DNA of 64,000 bases from Wenzhouxiangella sp. AB-CW3 (GTDB lineage: Bacteria; Pseudomonadota; Gammaproteobacteria; Xanthomonadales; Wenzhouxiangellaceae): NCBI RefSeq assembly GCF_014725735.1, contig NZ_CP061368.1, forward strand, positions 3,487,225-3,551,224. The letters run 5' to 3'. A program made the translations under genes and the position numbers. Shown here piece by piece: positions 28,964 to 37,969 of this stretch. Each line of letters opens with the position of its first letter. Position 1 is the stretch's first letter. The notes beneath the pieces are model-generated. The model had not been told where the DNA came from and ran no database searches. It worked only from the letters and a program-made list of their open reading frames with translations.

Positions 28964-29847
28964 GGGCTGTGCTGGCGATCAATGTGCGGGGCGATGCTCA
29001 CCACGACATCGGCAACGGAAGCCGACTGCTCAAGCAGCCGACGCCGAACCCTGGCCGCAATCAGATCGGCTTGCTCAAGCGCCAGATCCGGATCAAGCAG
29101 CACGGTGACGTCCATGACCACCGCACCCCCCATTCGCCGCGTGCGAAGGTTGCGAAAGTCACGCACACCATCCACGCCCATGATGATGGAGACCAGCTCG
29201 CGCCGCTCACGCTCGGGAATGGCGGTATCGACCAGTTCGACCACGGCCGAGGCCACGAACTGCCAGCCCATCCAGCCGACCATTGCCGCCACGACGATAG
29301 CGGCGGCGGAATCCAGCCAGGCCACGCCGATCATGACGCCGGCCACGCCGACGATCACGACGATCGAGGAATACGCATCGGAGCGATGATGCCAGGCGTT
29401 GGCCTCGATCAGTTTCGAGTCGGTCTTGCGCGCCACCCGGCGGGTATAGTGAAAGAGCACTTCCTTGACCACCACCGACGCCACGGCCGCCGCCAGCGCC
29501 AGAAGACCCGGCTGCTGCAACCGGTCGGGTTCGAGCAGCCGGCCGACCGCGTCGATCAGAAACCCGGCGGCAACTCCCAGCAGCAGAAAGCCGACAAGGG
29601 CAGATGCCATGGTTTCGATGCGGGCATGGCCGTACTGATGATTGTGATCAGCTTCCAGCGAACCCCAGCGTGCCGCGCCCAGCACCACGGCGTCGCTGAC
29701 CAGATCGGAAAACGAATGCACGCCGTCGACCACCAACGCCTGCGATTGACCCAGAATGCCGGCAATGACTTTGCCGATACCCAGCAACAGGTTCCAGACC
29801 GCACCGACCACGGTCACGCGACGTTTGGCCGGCCAGTGCTCGATCAT
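28960..29847 (-). CDS. Cation diffusion facilitator (CDF) metal exporter
   Basis: Proton-coupled efflux of divalent metals across the inner membrane. 295 residues with six membrane helices and a C-terminal cytoplasmic metal-chaperone-like domain. The transport-site motifs are HSFSD in TM2 and HHRSD in TM5, the HxxxD form associated with zinc or cadmium rather than iron; LEADHNHQYGHARIE precedes TM3. Overlaps folA by 4 nt upstream and apaH by 4 nt downstream, so it is embedded in that operon. Confidence 0.88.
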   Translation of the reverse strand: MIEHWPAKRRVTVVGAVWNLLLGIGKVIAGILGQSQALVVDGVHSFSDLVSDAVVLGAARWGSLEADHNHQYGHARIETMASALVGFLLLGVAAGFLIDAVGRLLEPDRLQQPGLLALAAAVASVVVKEVLFHYTRRVARKTDSKLIEANAWHHRSDAYSSIVVIVGVAGVMIGVAWLDSAAAIVVAAMVGWMGWQFVASAVVELVDTAIPERERRELVSIIMGVDGVRDFRNLRTRRMGGAVVMDVTVLLDPDLALEQADLIAARVRRRLLEQSASVADVVVSIAPHIDRQHSP

Positions 29848-30344
29848 GGCTGCGGGCGGCGGCAGAAGGAGCAGAAGCTGAGCGGAAAAGGATTGGCATC
29901 GTCGGCGGCGCGGACCGCCATGGACTCAAGCTGCCATTGCTCGGTCGGCCAGGCCGGGAAGTGGGTGTCGGCCTCGACATCCGCATCGATAAAGGTTAGC
30001 TCCATGTGCGTGGCCACCGCCAGGGCCTGGGCGTAGATCTCGCCGCCGCCGATGACCATGACACGCTCATGTTCCCGGCAGACCGAGAGCGCCTGGTCCA
30101 GTCCAGCGGCCAGTTCCACGCCTTCGGGCAGTTCCGGGCGTCGCCGACTGATCACCACATTGAGACGCCCGGGCAGCGGCCGGCCGATGGACTCGAAGGT
30201 CCGCCGCCCCATGATCACCGGATGGCCCAGCGTGACCGCCTTGAAATGCCTCAGATCGGCAGGCAGGTGCCAGGGCATGCCCCCATCCCGCCCGATGGCT
30301 CGGCGGCGGGCCATGGCGGCAACCAGTACGATGTCCTGGGTCAT
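29844..30344 (-). CDS. folA: Dihydrofolate reductase
   Basis: Makes tetrahydrofolate from dihydrofolate with NADPH. 166 residues. VLVAAMARRRAIGRDGGMPW with LPADLRHF (active-site Asp in ADL), VIMGRRTFESIGRPLPGR, and the NADPH loop VIGGGEIYAQAL. The frame is open to 30536 but homology begins at MTQDIVLVAAM. First gene of folA-CDF-apaH. thyA, which produces its substrate, is about 8 kb away. Confidence 0.93.
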   Translation of the reverse strand: MTQDIVLVAAMARRRAIGRDGGMPWHLPADLRHFKAVTLGHPVIMGRRTFESIGRPLPGRLNVVISRRRPELPEGVELAAGLDQALSVCREHERVMVIGGGEIYAQALAVATHMELTFIDADVEADTHFPAWPTEQWQLESMAVRAADDANPFPLSFCSFCRRPQP

Positions 30345-30465
30345 GAAAAAGGGGCAACTGCAGTCATTTGTCGCAAATGATAACCGCCCGCCCCATCCGA
30401 TACTGCTTTGATCTGTCTTCCGCCTGCAGTATGTTGGAACCGGCAAGGGCATTCGGAGAAAGCAC

Positions 30466-31620
30466 ATGACGGTAGGCGAACACCTGCAGCAGCTCCAGGA
30501 AACCGCGCGCCGCTTCCTGCGCAGCGTGGTGGACACACCCGTGCATCACCTATTCGGACAGCCGCAGCGCAGCAGCCAGCGCAAGTCCGGGGCGCCGCCC
30601 GGCACCCTGTTCATCGCACCCGATGCCGCCGCCACCCGCGTGCGGGTGTGGCGGATCGACGAGCAGGGAGTGGAATTTCTGGACGACCCGGACACCCAGG
30701 CCATTGCCGAAGCACGCCTGAAAGGCGGTCGCATCTGGCTGGATGTGGCCGGGTTTGCCGATGACGAGCGCCTGCGCGCCCTGGGCGAACTGTTCGATCT
30801 GCACCCCATGGTGCTGGCCGACCTGGTCAACATCGACCGCCAGACCAAGGTCAACACGCTTGACGAGCAGGCGCTGATCGTCCTGCAAATGCTGCAACTG
30901 GAAAGCGAGCAGCATCTGCCGGGGCTGGGACAGCTCGGCCTGCTCATCGACGGCGACCTGCTGCTGAGCTTTCGCGAGCGCCCCGAAGACATCTTCTCGC
31001 CGGTGCTCGAGCGCCTGAACCGTCCCACCAGCCGGCTCAGAAAGGAACCCTTGGATTACCTGGCCTGCGCCCTGCTCAACCTGGCCGTCGATGCCAGCTT
31101 CCCCGTGGTCGAGGCCCTGGCCGACCAGATCGACGAGGCCGAGGACGAGGTCATGTCCGGGCGCGGCAATGAACTGCTCGGTGACATCCATCGCCAGCGC
31201 CGCGCCCTGATCACGCTGGGCCGCATCTTCTGGCGCCAGCGCGACCTGATGGCCCGCCTGCTCAGGGACGAGGAAATCTTCCGGCGCGAAACCCACATCT
31301 ATCTCAGGGACGTCTATGACTGCACCGTGCAACTCATGGACATGGTCGAGACCACCCGCGAACTGGCCGCCAGCCTGGTCGAGATCCACCTGTCGATCAG
31401 CGCCAACCGCACCAACGAGATCATGAAGACGCTCACCATCATGGCCAGCATCTTCATCCCACTGACCTTCATCGCCGGCGTCTATGGCATGAATTTCGAG
31501 CATATGCCCGAGCTGATGCATCCCTGGGGCTATTTCGGGGTGCTCGGCGTCATGCTGGCCATCGCCGTCGGCCTGCTGCTTTGGTTCCGCTACCGCGGCT
31601 GGCTGGGAGACAAATCCTGA
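30466..31620 (+). CDS. corA: CorA-family magnesium/divalent cation channel
   Basis: Pentameric inner-membrane Mg2+ channel. 384 residues. A cytoplasmic funnel domain covers the first 300 residues, including RIWLDVAGFADD and a long helical stalk. Two C-terminal membrane helices follow, with the selectivity motif YGMNFEHMPEL between them, and a basic end (WFRYRGWLGDKS). About 40 extra N-terminal residues precede the usual CorA start. CorA versus a ZntB-like paralogue is not decided by the GMN motif alone. Confidence 0.87.
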   Translation: MTVGEHLQQLQETARRFLRSVVDTPVHHLFGQPQRSSQRKSGAPPGTLFIAPDAAATRVRVWRIDEQGVEFLDDPDTQAIAEARLKGGRIWLDVAGFADDERLRALGELFDLHPMVLADLVNIDRQTKVNTLDEQALIVLQMLQLESEQHLPGLGQLGLLIDGDLLLSFRERPEDIFSPVLERLNRPTSRLRKEPLDYLACALLNLAVDASFPVVEALADQIDEAEDEVMSGRGNELLGDIHRQRRALITLGRIFWRQRDLMARLLRDEEIFRRETHIYLRDVYDCTVQLMDMVETTRELAASLVEIHLSISANRTNEIMKTLTIMASIFIPLTFIAGVYGMNFEHMPELMHPWGYFGVLGVMLAIAVGLLLWFRYRGWLGDKS

Positions 31621-31683
31621 CCCGCCACGGGGTGCGGGGCGGTGTCCTGGTGCACGGGCATTCAGACTTGTCCGGATCCGGAC

Positions 31684-31707
31684 CCCGGGTGAACTCATCT
31701 CACCGGG
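31684..31707. terminator. Hairpin between convergent corA and res
   Basis: CCC-G-GGTGA (31684-31692) pairs with TCACC-GGG (31700-31707) with one bulged G and a 7-nt loop, 10 bp beyond the res stop. No U-tract. It may end transcription from both sides and marks the left edge of the accessory island. Confidence 0.4.
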
Positions 31708-31716
31708 AACCTTCGG

Positions 31717-34452
31717 TTACCCGAGCAGTTCGCGAAGCTCTTTCACCCGCCGAAACCGCACCTCCTCGAACTGCTTGAAATGACGCTTGCCGCACTTGAC
31801 CTTCATGCGCTCGATGGGCCGCAACAGCTCGGCGCCCGGATCCTCGCGCTCGCTGGTGCCCTTGGTCTCGGCGACGAAGTAGAGGGTGTCTTCGCCGCGC
31901 AGCACCAGCGCCCAGTCGGGGTTGTACTGGCCTACCGGAGTATCGATGGTGAACCAGCGCGGCAGCTTGAAATAGAACAGCACGTCGTCGTTGTTCTCGC
32001 AATCCTCGGCAAAACGACGCTCGGGTGCAGACTGCCCGTCCAGCACGATATGGGAAAACAGGGTCTTGTCCGGCTCGTTGACCGGGTACACATTGCTGGC
32101 GAAGACCTCCATCAGGTCCGAGTCTTCGAAGCGCCGCATCTCATAGACACGGTCACCCACCTTCTGGTATTCAACGCCGGCAACCAGCAACTCGCGCAAC
32201 ACGGTACGGATCAGGGCGGCGGTCTGATCGATAAAAGCCTGGGGATGATTCAGGGCCTCTTCCAGCCGCCCGCAATCGAGCAGAATCTGGCCTACCGTGG
32301 CCCGTGACAATCCAGTGCGGCCCTGCACCTCGGCAATCAGGTCCGGCATCTGAAACGTCGCGGTCACGTACTCGGGACGAATGCCGGTCACGCGCGAATC
32401 GATACCGGCCCGGGTAATGTCCAGCTCAGTCCGGGTCAGCACCACCTGCGGGCGCTCAATCCCGGGCAGGTCGGTGCGGATGCGTTCCGCCGCCTGCTCG
32501 ATCAGGTCATCGGTCGAGTAATTCACGCGATACCGGGTGCGCTGACGAATCCGTTCCCACAGCGCCAGAAAGTTGGGATCGGCCTGGTAGCCCTTGCGCA
32601 GCCGCACGGTGACTTTCTCACGCTCGTTCTTGACCAGGTCGGCGCGGAACTCCACGCCGTCGGCGGCCATCTCGGTCTGGAGCTGGTTGGCGAAGTCGAC
32701 GTAGGTTTCGTTGGCGATCACCGTCAGGCGGTTGATATGCCGGTCCATCACCCGCCGGCCCTCCTGGTTCACACATAACCGAAGACCCCGGCCGATTTCC
32801 TGGCGCTTGCGCATCTCCGAGCGGGTCTCGGCCAGGGTGCAGATCTGGAACACGTTGGGGTTGTCCCAGCCCTCGCGCAGCGCCGAGTGGCTGAAAATGA
32901 AGCGCAGTGGCTCGTCCACATCCAGCAGCCGCTCCTTGTCGCGCATGATCAACTCGAACGCCCCGCCCTCGGCCCCGGACTTGGTCTTGAAGCTGGTTTC
33001 CGAATAAGGAGAAACGGCCTGCTTGTCGCGGGCGAAATAGCCATTGTGGACCTGCTCGGGCTCAAGCTCGTAAATCCCGGCAAACTCGGGCAGTTCAGCA
33101 TAGCGGGCATAGATTTCCTCGAACCACTGGCCAAACGGCCCCAGCGTGGTCGAGCCGTCTTCGTGATAGACGCGATAACTGGACACCCGGTCGATAAAGA
33201 ACACGCTCAGGACCTTGATGCCCAGCGGCTCGAGTTTTCTCGCCTTCTCGAAATGCCGGCGGATGGTGGCCTCGATCTGCATGCGCATGACCTGCTCGCC
33301 GGCCGCGCCGTGCGGCACGCCCACGCGCACCGTCACATCGTTGGCAAAACGCACGAACCCCGACTCGGCATCGATCTCGTTGACCACGAAACCATTGCGA
33401 TAGATCTCGCGCTGCTTCGAGAGCTTGTATAGATCGCTGCCGTTTTTCAGCGTGACGCGCCGCTTCTTCGGCCCCCTGGCCTGGTTGACCCAGATGGTGG
33501 CCTTGGCCGAGATGCTACGACTGGTCGAAGAAAAACTTTCCAGTTCCACGTAGGCCTGGTTCTCGGTACTGCCATCGACCACCGAATCCACGCTGATCTG
33601 CTTGACCAGCCCCAGTTCATAAGCGCGCACCGGGTCCAGGCTGTAGACCCGGTTGTAGGTCTCGCGATGGGTAGCCGAATAGCGCAAAGCACACATCGGA
33701 TTGAGGCGAGCGATGGCGCGCTTGCGCTTGTCGGTTTCCAGGTTCTGCGGCTCATCGAGGATGACGATGGGATGGGTCTGCTGGATAAACTCGATCGGCC
33801 GAATGCCGGTCTCGCGCAACTGGTTGATCACGTTGCCCTTCGCACGCGTCGCATTCGGATCGGCATCCTTGGCAAAGGCATCGATATTGATCACCAGCAC
33901 CTGCAAGGCATCCGACAGGGCGAAATTGCGCAACTGATGCAAGCGGGCCGACTCGTAGACGGCAAATTCGGTGCGCCGGGCATCGTACAGGCGACGAAAA
34001 TGATTTGCCGTGACCTGCAGCGACTTGAGCACCCCTTCGCGAATCGCCACCGACGGCACCACGATCACGAACTTGGAAAACCCATGGCGCTTGTGCAGTT
34101 CGTGAATGGTTCGCAGGTAAACATACGTCTTGCCGGTGCCGGTTTCCATCTCCACGGTGAAATTGGGAAAGTTACCGACCTGCTCGCCATCGCTGTCAAC
34201 CAGCGGCTCCAGCCGCTCGCAAGCCTCCAACCCATTGGCCCCTTGCACCACCCGCAGATTGTCCAGCCACTGCTCGGGGGTGAGCACACAGCGATTGGCA
34301 ATACCAACCTCGGTCAGTTGCAGGCTGGTGGCGGCATCCTGCCTGAATTGCGCAATCCCGGCCTCCGGTCCCGGTTGGCCTTTGAACAGATCGGTGACCG
34401 CCGAGATGGCTTCGAGCTGGTAGTCCTGGTTGGCGTCAAATCTTAGTTTCAT
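31717..34452 (-). CDS. res: Type III restriction enzyme, Res subunit
   Basis: Helicase-nuclease of a type III restriction system; with Mod it cleaves DNA having unmethylated sites in opposite orientation. 911 residues. The SF2 helicase core has Walker A TGTGKT near 105 and a DEPQ box (VILDEPQNLE) near 231; SALREGWDNPNVFQIC and RQEIGRGLRL are motifs V-VI. The C-terminal PD-(D/E)xK nuclease is NPDWALVL...FVAETKG near 842-860. ATG 34452 is preferred over 34575, because the upstream residues are only translated CACAGAG repeat. Confidence 0.93.
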   Translation of the reverse strand: MKLRFDANQDYQLEAISAVTDLFKGQPGPEAGIAQFRQDAATSLQLTEVGIANRCVLTPEQWLDNLRVVQGANGLEACERLEPLVDSDGEQVGNFPNFTVEMETGTGKTYVYLRTIHELHKRHGFSKFVIVVPSVAIREGVLKSLQVTANHFRRLYDARRTEFAVYESARLHQLRNFALSDALQVLVINIDAFAKDADPNATRAKGNVINQLRETGIRPIEFIQQTHPIVILDEPQNLETDKRKRAIARLNPMCALRYSATHRETYNRVYSLDPVRAYELGLVKQISVDSVVDGSTENQAYVELESFSSTSRSISAKATIWVNQARGPKKRRVTLKNGSDLYKLSKQREIYRNGFVVNEIDAESGFVRFANDVTVRVGVPHGAAGEQVMRMQIEATIRRHFEKARKLEPLGIKVLSVFFIDRVSSYRVYHEDGSTTLGPFGQWFEEIYARYAELPEFAGIYELEPEQVHNGYFARDKQAVSPYSETSFKTKSGAEGGAFELIMRDKERLLDVDEPLRFIFSHSALREGWDNPNVFQICTLAETRSEMRKRQEIGRGLRLCVNQEGRRVMDRHINRLTVIANETYVDFANQLQTEMAADGVEFRADLVKNEREKVTVRLRKGYQADPNFLALWERIRQRTRYRVNYSTDDLIEQAAERIRTDLPGIERPQVVLTRTELDITRAGIDSRVTGIRPEYVTATFQMPDLIAEVQGRTGLSRATVGQILLDCGRLEEALNHPQAFIDQTAALIRTVLRELLVAGVEYQKVGDRVYEMRRFEDSDLMEVFASNVYPVNEPDKTLFSHIVLDGQSAPERRFAEDCENNDDVLFYFKLPRWFTIDTPVGQYNPDWALVLRGEDTLYFVAETKGTSEREDPGAELLRPIERMKVKCGKRHFKQFEEVRFRRVKELRELLG

Positions 34453-34463
34453 GATTGAAAAGC

Positions 34464-34497
<34 letters not shown>

Positions 34498-34546
34498 TAG
34501 AAAAGACCAAGGACCGTCCTGAATTTCTGTTGGTCGACATGCCGGC

Positions 34547-36436
34547 TCACAAACAGGTGAAGCGAATGCCGGCATCGCGGCATTGCAGGGAGAGGTTGCT
34601 CTTGAGCTGGTCGGAATCCTGGAAGACCGAATCCAGGGTGACGATCTGTTCTGGCTTGCGCTCGATCAGCGGGTCGATCATGGCTTCAGTGAAACCTTCC
34701 AGCACGAACAGCACCTTGCCCTGGTCGATGGCCTGGACCGGGTGACCGGCGATCTCCAGGAATTCAATGGGCGTGGTCAGTTCGTAGCCAAGCTTGAGCA
34801 GCAACTCGTGGAGCACGGCCTCGGCCTCGGCGCCGTCCTTTTCGGATTGGGTGAACAACTTGACCTGCTCGGCCAGTTCCTCGCCGGTTTCGATATCCTC
34901 GCCGCGCCATTGGCGAAAGTTGGACGGGGCGAGTGAATAGGCCTGAAAGCCCTCGCCTTCCGGCAGCTTGTTGACCAGGTCTTCGGATTGCCTGAGGTCG
35001 TCGAGCACGGCGCGGATGCGGGTGCGGGCAACCTGGGCGATGTCCGAAAACTCGCTGTTGTCCTTGTCCAGTGGCTCGGGGAGCTGGACCAGAATGCACT
35101 GGCGATGGCCGTCGTCTTCGGCGTTCTGGCGGAGAACGGCTTCCAGGGTGGTACCCGATCCCGCGAAAAAGTCCATTACGATTTCTGGCTCATCAGCAGT
35201 CGTTGCCAGTTGCAGCATCCGCCTGATGAGCTGTGTCGGCTTGGGGGTATCAAACACCAAGTCGGAATTTGGGAATTCAACCAGGCTGATCAGTTCTTTC
35301 TTTGCTTTTTGAGTATGCCCGACCTCCTTATAGGCCCACAGTGTTTGCGGCACCTTTCCTTGCTTTACCTCGGAAAGAAATCGCTTGATTGCAGGCGTAT
35401 TATTTCCATCCACACCCCACCATATACGCCCATCTGCATCCAGCTCCTCAAACTTCTTCTTCGACACACGCCAATACATTCCAGGCGGTGGACCGTCAAT
35501 GACACGTCCAGAAGGGCACTTTATTGAATAGGTGCCTTGGCTATAGAAATTTCGTGCGGAAAGATCACTAGCCTTCCACGGCCCTCTAGAGTCATTATCC
35601 TCATTCCCGTATCTAGCCTGCATTTCGTCAGACCGGGGCAACAGCTCTGGAGTCCACAGGTCAGCGTTTCGGGCGTAGACCAGGATAAAGTCATGATCCT
35701 CGGAAAAATGACGCGCCGTATTTTTTGGGGAATAGACTTTCTGCCAGATCACCGTGGCCACAAAATTCTCGGCCCCGAAAATCTCGTCCATCAGGCAGCG
35801 CAAATTGTGCACTTCATGATCATCGCAGGAAACAAAGATCACCCCCTGTTCGTGCAACAGGTTCCGCGCGATATACAAGCGGGGTAGCATCATGCTCAGC
35901 CAATTGGAATGGTAGTGGCCGGATTCGCGGCTGTTCTTGCGGAAAAAGCCTTCGCGCATCAGGCTGCCGTCGTCGTCGAGCTCATTGATGCGCTTGAGGT
36001 AGTCTTCCTTGCTTTCCTGGAATCGGTCCGGGTAGACGAAGTGGTCGTTGCCAGTGTTGTAGGGTGGGTCGATGTAGATCAGCTTGACCTTGCCGAAATA
36101 GGCCTTTTGCAGCACTTTCAGCGTTTCCAGGTTCTCGCCTTCGATGAATACATGGCTGGCGGTGTCGAAATTGACCGACTGGCCCCGGCGCGGCCGCAAA
36201 GTGGCCGTGGTCGGGGCCTGCAGCACCTTATAGGCCTCGGACTTGCCCACCCAGTCCAGTCGGTAACGCTCGCCGCCTTCGACGACAGATTCCTCGCCCA
36301 GCGCGCGCTTGAGGGCGGCGACATCGATGCGGCCTTCGGTGAAGGCTTCGGGCAGGAGATCCTTCAACGCCTGGCGCTTGAGATCGGCCGGGTTCGGGCT
36401 GGTGGCGATGTCGTGATCGTTTTCTTTCTTTGGCAT
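34547..36436 (-). CDS. mod: Type III DNA methyltransferase, Mod subunit
   Basis: Methylates adenine in an asymmetric site and gives the system its specificity. 629 residues. Beta-class order: catalytic IDPPYNTGNDHF at 123-126, then SAM-binding DFFAGSGTT near 420. The central part, between, is the target-recognition domain; its DNA (about 35160-35760) is visibly more AT-rich than the flanks. Typical N-terminal block GESYRL-like (GGERYRLDWVGK). No simple-sequence repeat is present, so I see no sign of phase variation. Located between fic and res on the same strand. Confidence 0.93.
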   Translation of the reverse strand: MPKKENDHDIATSPNPADLKRQALKDLLPEAFTEGRIDVAALKRALGEESVVEGGERYRLDWVGKSEAYKVLQAPTTATLRPRRGQSVNFDTASHVFIEGENLETLKVLQKAYFGKVKLIYIDPPYNTGNDHFVYPDRFQESKEDYLKRINELDDDGSLMREGFFRKNSRESGHYHSNWLSMMLPRLYIARNLLHEQGVIFVSCDDHEVHNLRCLMDEIFGAENFVATVIWQKVYSPKNTARHFSEDHDFILVYARNADLWTPELLPRSDEMQARYGNEDNDSRGPWKASDLSARNFYSQGTYSIKCPSGRVIDGPPPGMYWRVSKKKFEELDADGRIWWGVDGNNTPAIKRFLSEVKQGKVPQTLWAYKEVGHTQKAKKELISLVEFPNSDLVFDTPKPTQLIRRMLQLATTADEPEIVMDFFAGSGTTLEAVLRQNAEDDGHRQCILVQLPEPLDKDNSEFSDIAQVARTRIRAVLDDLRQSEDLVNKLPEGEGFQAYSLAPSNFRQWRGEDIETGEELAEQVKLFTQSEKDGAEAEAVLHELLLKLGYELTTPIEFLEIAGHPVQAIDQGKVLFVLEGFTEAMIDPLIERKPEQIVTLDSVFQDSDQLKSNLSLQCRDAGIRFTCL

Positions 36437-36470
36437 GGCTGCTGCTTTGTCAATTGTCAGGGTTTGGCCC

Positions 36471-36490
36471 GCCGGCCATGCAAGGCCGGC
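36471..36490. repeat. REP-like perfect hairpin between fic and mod
   Basis: GCCGGCC (36471-36477), loop ATGCAA, GGCCGGC (36484-36490). It directly abuts the fic stop, in the 54-bp fic-mod gap. It could terminate or attenuate transcription from fic into mod. The form resembles dispersed REP elements of GC-rich gammaproteobacteria. Confidence 0.55.
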
Positions 36491-37543
36491 CTACGATGAA
36501 TCAATTTGGCGCCATTTGGCGCCGCGGCCGCGGCCGATGACTTCGATCAGGCCTTCTTCGCGCATCTGGCGCAGCACATGGCGGACCATGTCGCGGCTGA
36601 CATCGGCGCATTCAGCCTCAATCTCGGAGATGGCAAAGGGCTGCGCGCGACGGGATACGGCCAGCCGTACCTGCTCGGTCTTGGCACCGGGTACGGTGCG
36701 CACGCGGTGCACGCGCTCCTCGAACTCACGATAAGCGCGAATCAGCGTCCCCCAGAAGTACTCCAGCCAGGGCATCGCGTCATGCCGGCCCTCGTGCCAG
36801 CCGGCTGAGCTCTTTTCCAGCGTCTCGTAGTAGCTTTCCTTGCTCTGCTCAATGATGCGCTCCAGGCTAATGTAGCGGCCGACTTCATAGTCGGCCTGGT
36901 AGAGCAGCATCAGGCTCAGCAACCGCGCCACCCGGCCGTTTCCGTCGGTGAACGGGTGAATGCAAAGAAAATCCAGGATGGCCAGTGGCACCAGCACCAA
37001 CGAGTCCTGGTGATGGGCATCCACCGCGCGGGCATAGCCTTCGGCAAGCTGGTCCATCTGGATCGGCGTGAGATGCGGCGAGGTCGGCACGAAACGCACC
37101 CGGGTGCTGCCATCGGCCTGGGTCTCGGTGATTTCGTTCGGGCTACTCTTCCAGCGTCCGCCGCGCTGCGGCATGTAGCGATAGAGCATGCCGTGAAGTT
37201 GGAGCACGATGTTTGCGGAAAACTCCATCTCGCGCGCCGATTCGTGGATCAGGCCAAGCGCATCCCGATAGCCGGCCACTTCCTGCTCAGAACGATTGCG
37301 CGGATCGGTGCGCTTGAGCACCAGCGGCTCCAGCCGCCCCGGCGCCACCGTCACCCCCTCGATCCGACTCGACGACTCGGTCGACTCCACCACCGCCACC
37401 TGCCGAAGCGTCTTCAGCGTCTCCGGCGCCTGGTGAAAATACAGACTCTGCTTGCCCCGAAACTCACCCAACGCCCGCAGCGCCGCCAGGTGATCGGCGG
37501 TGAAGCTGAGCTCTTGCAAGTAGCCGGAACTGAGGGAACGCAT
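36491..37543 (-). CDS. Fic-domain protein with N-terminal inhibitory motif and C-terminal winged helix
   Basis: Likely AMP- or other nucleotidyl-transferase acting on a protein. 350 residues. Fic active site HPFTDGNGRVAR at about 196-207 is complete, including the catalytic His. The auto-inhibitory helix motif (S/T)xxxE(G/N) is SSRIEG at 58-63, N-terminal to the Fic core, so this is a class II (self-inhibited) enzyme. Residues from about 290 form a winged helix-turn-helix (EIEAECADVSRDMVRHVLRQ). It precedes mod-res on the same strand; its target is unknown. Confidence 0.88.
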   Translation of the reverse strand: MRSLSSGYLQELSFTADHLAALRALGEFRGKQSLYFHQAPETLKTLRQVAVVESTESSSRIEGVTVAPGRLEPLVLKRTDPRNRSEQEVAGYRDALGLIHESAREMEFSANIVLQLHGMLYRYMPQRGGRWKSSPNEITETQADGSTRVRFVPTSPHLTPIQMDQLAEGYARAVDAHHQDSLVLVPLAILDFLCIHPFTDGNGRVARLLSLMLLYQADYEVGRYISLERIIEQSKESYYETLEKSSAGWHEGRHDAMPWLEYFWGTLIRAYREFEERVHRVRTVPGAKTEQVRLAVSRRAQPFAISEIEAECADVSRDMVRHVLRQMREEGLIEVIGRGRGAKWRQIDSS

Positions 37544-37586
37544 GACTCACGCCTGACAACAATAGGGCAACCTTAGGCGATTAATG

Positions 37587-37609
37587 AGGTAATTGCAATA
37601 TGATTACCT
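37587..37609. promoter_or_regulatory. Palindrome in the fic / small-membrane-gene divergent gap
   Basis: AGGTAAT (37587-37593) and ATTACCT (37603-37609), a perfect 7-bp inverted repeat with a 9-bp spacer, lies 43 bp upstream of the fic start in a clearly AT-rich stretch (37544-37699). The layout suits a dimeric repressor; the winged helix of Fic itself is one candidate. Confidence 0.45.
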
Positions 37610-37640
37610 TGTTTATGTCAAATGAGCCATTAGAACGGGC

Positions 37641-37646
37641 TTGACA
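37641..37646 (+). promoter_or_regulatory. Candidate -35 box for the two-gene membrane module
   Basis: Perfect TTGACA 54 bp before ATG 37700. A -10 at 17 bp (ACATGC, 37664-37669) is poor, so the call rests mostly on the -35. GGAG (37696-37699... context CGGAGC) near the start is a possible ribosome site but is too close to ATG. Confidence 0.35.
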
Positions 37647-37699
37647 CCAAATGTATCGGTAAAACATGCTACGGAGCAAAAGTAGGGAAATTTCGGAGC

Positions 37700-37969
37700 A
37701 TGAGTCTGCCCGAAGGCGCAAATGTTGACAACGGAGTCTGGAGTTTCATAGGCACTTTCCTGAACGAGCACGGTCTACTGGGGCTCGTGCTCCTGTTCTT
37801 CATTTTCCTTTTTTGGAGAATGATCTGGGTTGTGTGGTCCAAGGCAATGGAGTCGAAAGATCAGGAAATCGAACGCCTGGTCGAGGAGAAGCGCAGGCTG
37901 CAGGACTTCCTGATGCACCGCGTCAGGCTTTCAGCCAAGCCTGACGAAATGGAGGACGAAGAGCCATGA
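37700..37969 (+). CDS. Small membrane protein with coiled-coil tail, unrecognised
   Basis: 89 residues. After about 22 polar residues comes one strong membrane helix (LLGLVLLFFIFLFWRMIWVVW), then a highly charged helix predicted to be coiled coil (KDQEIERLVEEKRRLQDFL) and an acidic end. I do not recognise a family. It overlaps the next gene by ATGA, so the two proteins are probably made together and may interact. It sits between Fic/type III restriction genes and thyA, facing away from fic; a defence or regulatory role is possible but unproven. Confidence 0.6.
   Translation: MSLPEGANVDNGVWSFIGTFLNEHGLLGLVLLFFIFLFWRMIWVVWSKAMESKDQEIERLVEEKRRLQDFLMHRVRLSAKPDEMEDEEP

Noticed and set aside
30067..30538. 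Minus-strand frames upstream of folA as a longer DHFR or extra gene
   Set aside because: DHFR homology begins at ATG 30344; the upstream residues are unrelated and cross the corA leader.
34547..36436. Phase-variable mod gene
   Set aside because: No homopolymer or short-repeat tract is present in the coding region or at its start.
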